Positions 62,919 to 64,000 of a stretch of DNA of 64,000 nt are shown in pieces (positions within the stretch are counted from its first letter, which is position 1; each line of letters begins with the position of its first letter). The stretch is from assembly GCF_019597925.1 (NCBI RefSeq), contig NZ_CP080442.1, positions 1,153,501-1,217,500 on the forward strand, given 5' to 3'. A program made the position numbers and the translations under genes. The notes beneath the pieces were generated by a model that did no database searches, was not told the origin of the DNA, and worked only from the letters and a program-made list of their open reading frames with translations. Source of the DNA: [Clostridium] scindens (GTDB lineage: Bacteria; Bacillota; Clostridia; Lachnospirales; Lachnospiraceae).

Positions 62919-62948
62919 AGAAGGGCTGCAGATAGCAGCCCTTCTTTC
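62919..62948 (+). terminator. Terminator before radA
   Basis: Perfect 11-bp arms AGAAGGGCTGC/GCAGCCCTTCT with a short loop and a TTC tail. Confidence 0.78.
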
Positions 62949-62982
62949 AGCATAGGCGATAGCGATCGTAAGGAGATGAATG

Positions 62983-64000
62983 ATGGCAAAGGCAAAAAAA
63001 AGCGTATTCTTCTGCCAGAATTGCGGGCATGAAGAAAGCAAGTGGCTGGGACAGTGCCCAGCATGCAGAGAATGGAATACTTTTGTTGAAGAGAAGGTGA
63101 CATCTGTAAAGGCTGGAACCGTGCGGGATAAGAAGGAAGCGCAGATCGTAGCTTTGTCCAGCGTGGAGACGGATGAAGATGAGCGCATGATGACAGAAAT
63201 GGCAGAACTTGACCGGGTGCTTGGAGGAGGAATCGTACCGGGATCTCTGGTGCTGGTCGGAGGCGATCCTGGAATCGGGAAATCTACGCTTCTTCTGCAG
63301 GTCTGCCAGAGGCTGGCTGCTATGAATAAAAAGATATTATATATATCGGGAGAGGAATCTTTAAAGCAGATCAAGCTTAGGGCAAACCGGATGGGGGATT
63401 TCTCCCATACCCTTTTTCTTCTGTGCGAGACGAATCTGGATATGATACGCGGCGTGATCGAGCAGCAGACGCCGGACATGGTGGTGATCGATTCGATTCA
63501 GACTATGTATAATGAAGAAGTGGGGTCAGCACCAGGAAGCGTGTCGCAGGTCAGAGAGTCTACGAATATCTTGATGCAGCTGGCCAAGGGGCTAGGCATA
63601 TCCATCTTTATCGTAGGACATGTAACGAAAGAGGGTACGGTTGCAGGCCCCAGGGTATTGGAACATATGGTGGATACAGTGCTCTACTTTGAGGGAGACC
63701 GGCATGCGTCCTACCGTATTCTAAGAGCGGTCAAGAACCGCTTTGGCTCGACCAATGAAATAGGAGTCTTTGAAATGCAGAAAAGCGGCCTCGTGGAAGT
63801 AGAGAACCCTTCGGAATTCATGCTGAGCGGCAGGCCGGAACATGCATCCGGCTCCGTAGTGGCATGTGCAATGGAAGGAACACGTCCTATGCTGATGGAG
63901 ATTCAGGCATTGGTCTGCAAAAGCAGTTTCGGCATGCCCAGAAGGACGGCGGCAGGCTTAGACTATAACCGTGTCAACCTGCTGATGGCAGTATTGGAAA
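62983..64000 (+). CDS. radA: DNA repair protein RadA (3' end cut by window)
   Basis: RadA/Sms is a RecA-like ATPase that promotes branch migration in recombination. The visible 339 codons cover the zinc finger (FCQNCG and CPACREW), the Walker A motif GGDPGIGKSTLLLQV, the Walker B segment MVVIDSIQTMYN, the RadA-specific KNRFGS motif and the start of the Lon-like domain. ATG 62983 follows AAGGAGATGA. The frame is open to the window end, where the C-terminal part (about 110 residues) is missing. Confidence 0.95.
   Translation, partial: MAKAKKSVFFCQNCGHEESKWLGQCPACREWNTFVEEKVTSVKAGTVRDKKEAQIVALSSVETDEDERMMTEMAELDRVLGGGIVPGSLVLVGGDPGIGKSTLLLQVCQRLAAMNKKILYISGEESLKQIKLRANRMGDFSHTLFLLCETNLDMIRGVIEQQTPDMVVIDSIQTMYNEEVGSAPGSVSQVRESTNILMQLAKGLGISIFIVGHVTKEGTVAGPRVLEHMVDTVLYFEGDRHASYRILRAVKNRFGSTNEIGVFEMQKSGLVEVENPSEFMLSGRPEHASGSVVACAMEGTRPMLMEIQALVCKSSFGMPRRTAAGLDYNRVNLLMAVLE

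Overview
The window looks like a chromosomal segment from a spore-forming, anaerobic Firmicute of the Lachnospiraceae (Clostridium cluster XIVa, close to Clostridium scindens or Dorea-type organisms). This rests on protein character, moderate G+C, strong AGGAGG-type ribosome binding sites, the spore genes cotJABC and an alpha/beta-type SASP, a PyrD/PyrK dihydroorotate dehydrogenase pair, AddAB rather than RecBCD, and a clostridial tmRNA. The species assignment is inference. Almost all of the sequence is coding, and no phage, insertion sequence, CRISPR array, rRNA or tRNA was seen.

Layout. 1-3.2 kb: the secG tail, rnr and smpB, with the tmRNA partner ssrA at 9.5 kb (protein export, RNA decay and ribosome rescue). 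3.2-12.6 kb is an accessory stretch. It holds a zinc-ribbon membrane protein with a repeat linker, an Hsp20 under a CIRCE operator, a VOC protein, an AraC regulator, an M28 peptidase, a lipoprotein broken at a T7 run, a LysE exporter, ssrA, a ferritin-like protein, a membrane protein with a suspicious A8 run, and a decayed ECF sigma gene beside its intact anti-sigma gene. 12.7-20.3 kb: a cytidylate-kinase-like protein, the cotJABC spore coat operon, a two-component system, hisH-hisF, ung and lpd. 20.4-25.3 kb: a metal-efflux cluster of P-type ATPase, ArsR-type sensor and second P-type ATPase, with matching operators at both promoters.

25.3-36.2 kb: a TPR lipoprotein, hflX, an AraC regulator, a dapF homologue with serine at both catalytic cysteine positions, addB-addA and a small DUF1294 protein. 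36.2-36.9 kb has no gene but carries two large inverted-repeat elements with perfect 25 and 26 bp outer arms. 36.9-39.1 kb: a PadR - DUF1700 - DUF4097 - PspC envelope operon. 39.2-45.5 kb: a SASP, a WecG/TagA-like glycosyltransferase, a PucR-type regulator, and the division and cell-wall block ftsE-ftsX-M23 hydrolase-ctpA.

45.6-50.4 kb: pyrimidine synthesis (pyrC, pyrF, pyrK, pyrD, then pyrE with its own promoter). 50.4-53.5 kb: small membrane proteins and an extended M29 aminopeptidase. 53.6-57.1 kb: purine synthesis (purE, purM, purN, purD). 57.2-64 kb: an RpiR regulator divergent from alanine dehydrogenase, a GntR regulator coupled to clpC, a small unknown protein and the start of radA.

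The points most worth a second look are the two palindromic elements, the serine-substituted DapF, the two-pump metal cluster with its duplicated His/Cys cassette, the orphaned anti-sigma factor, and two single-base homopolymer frameshifts.
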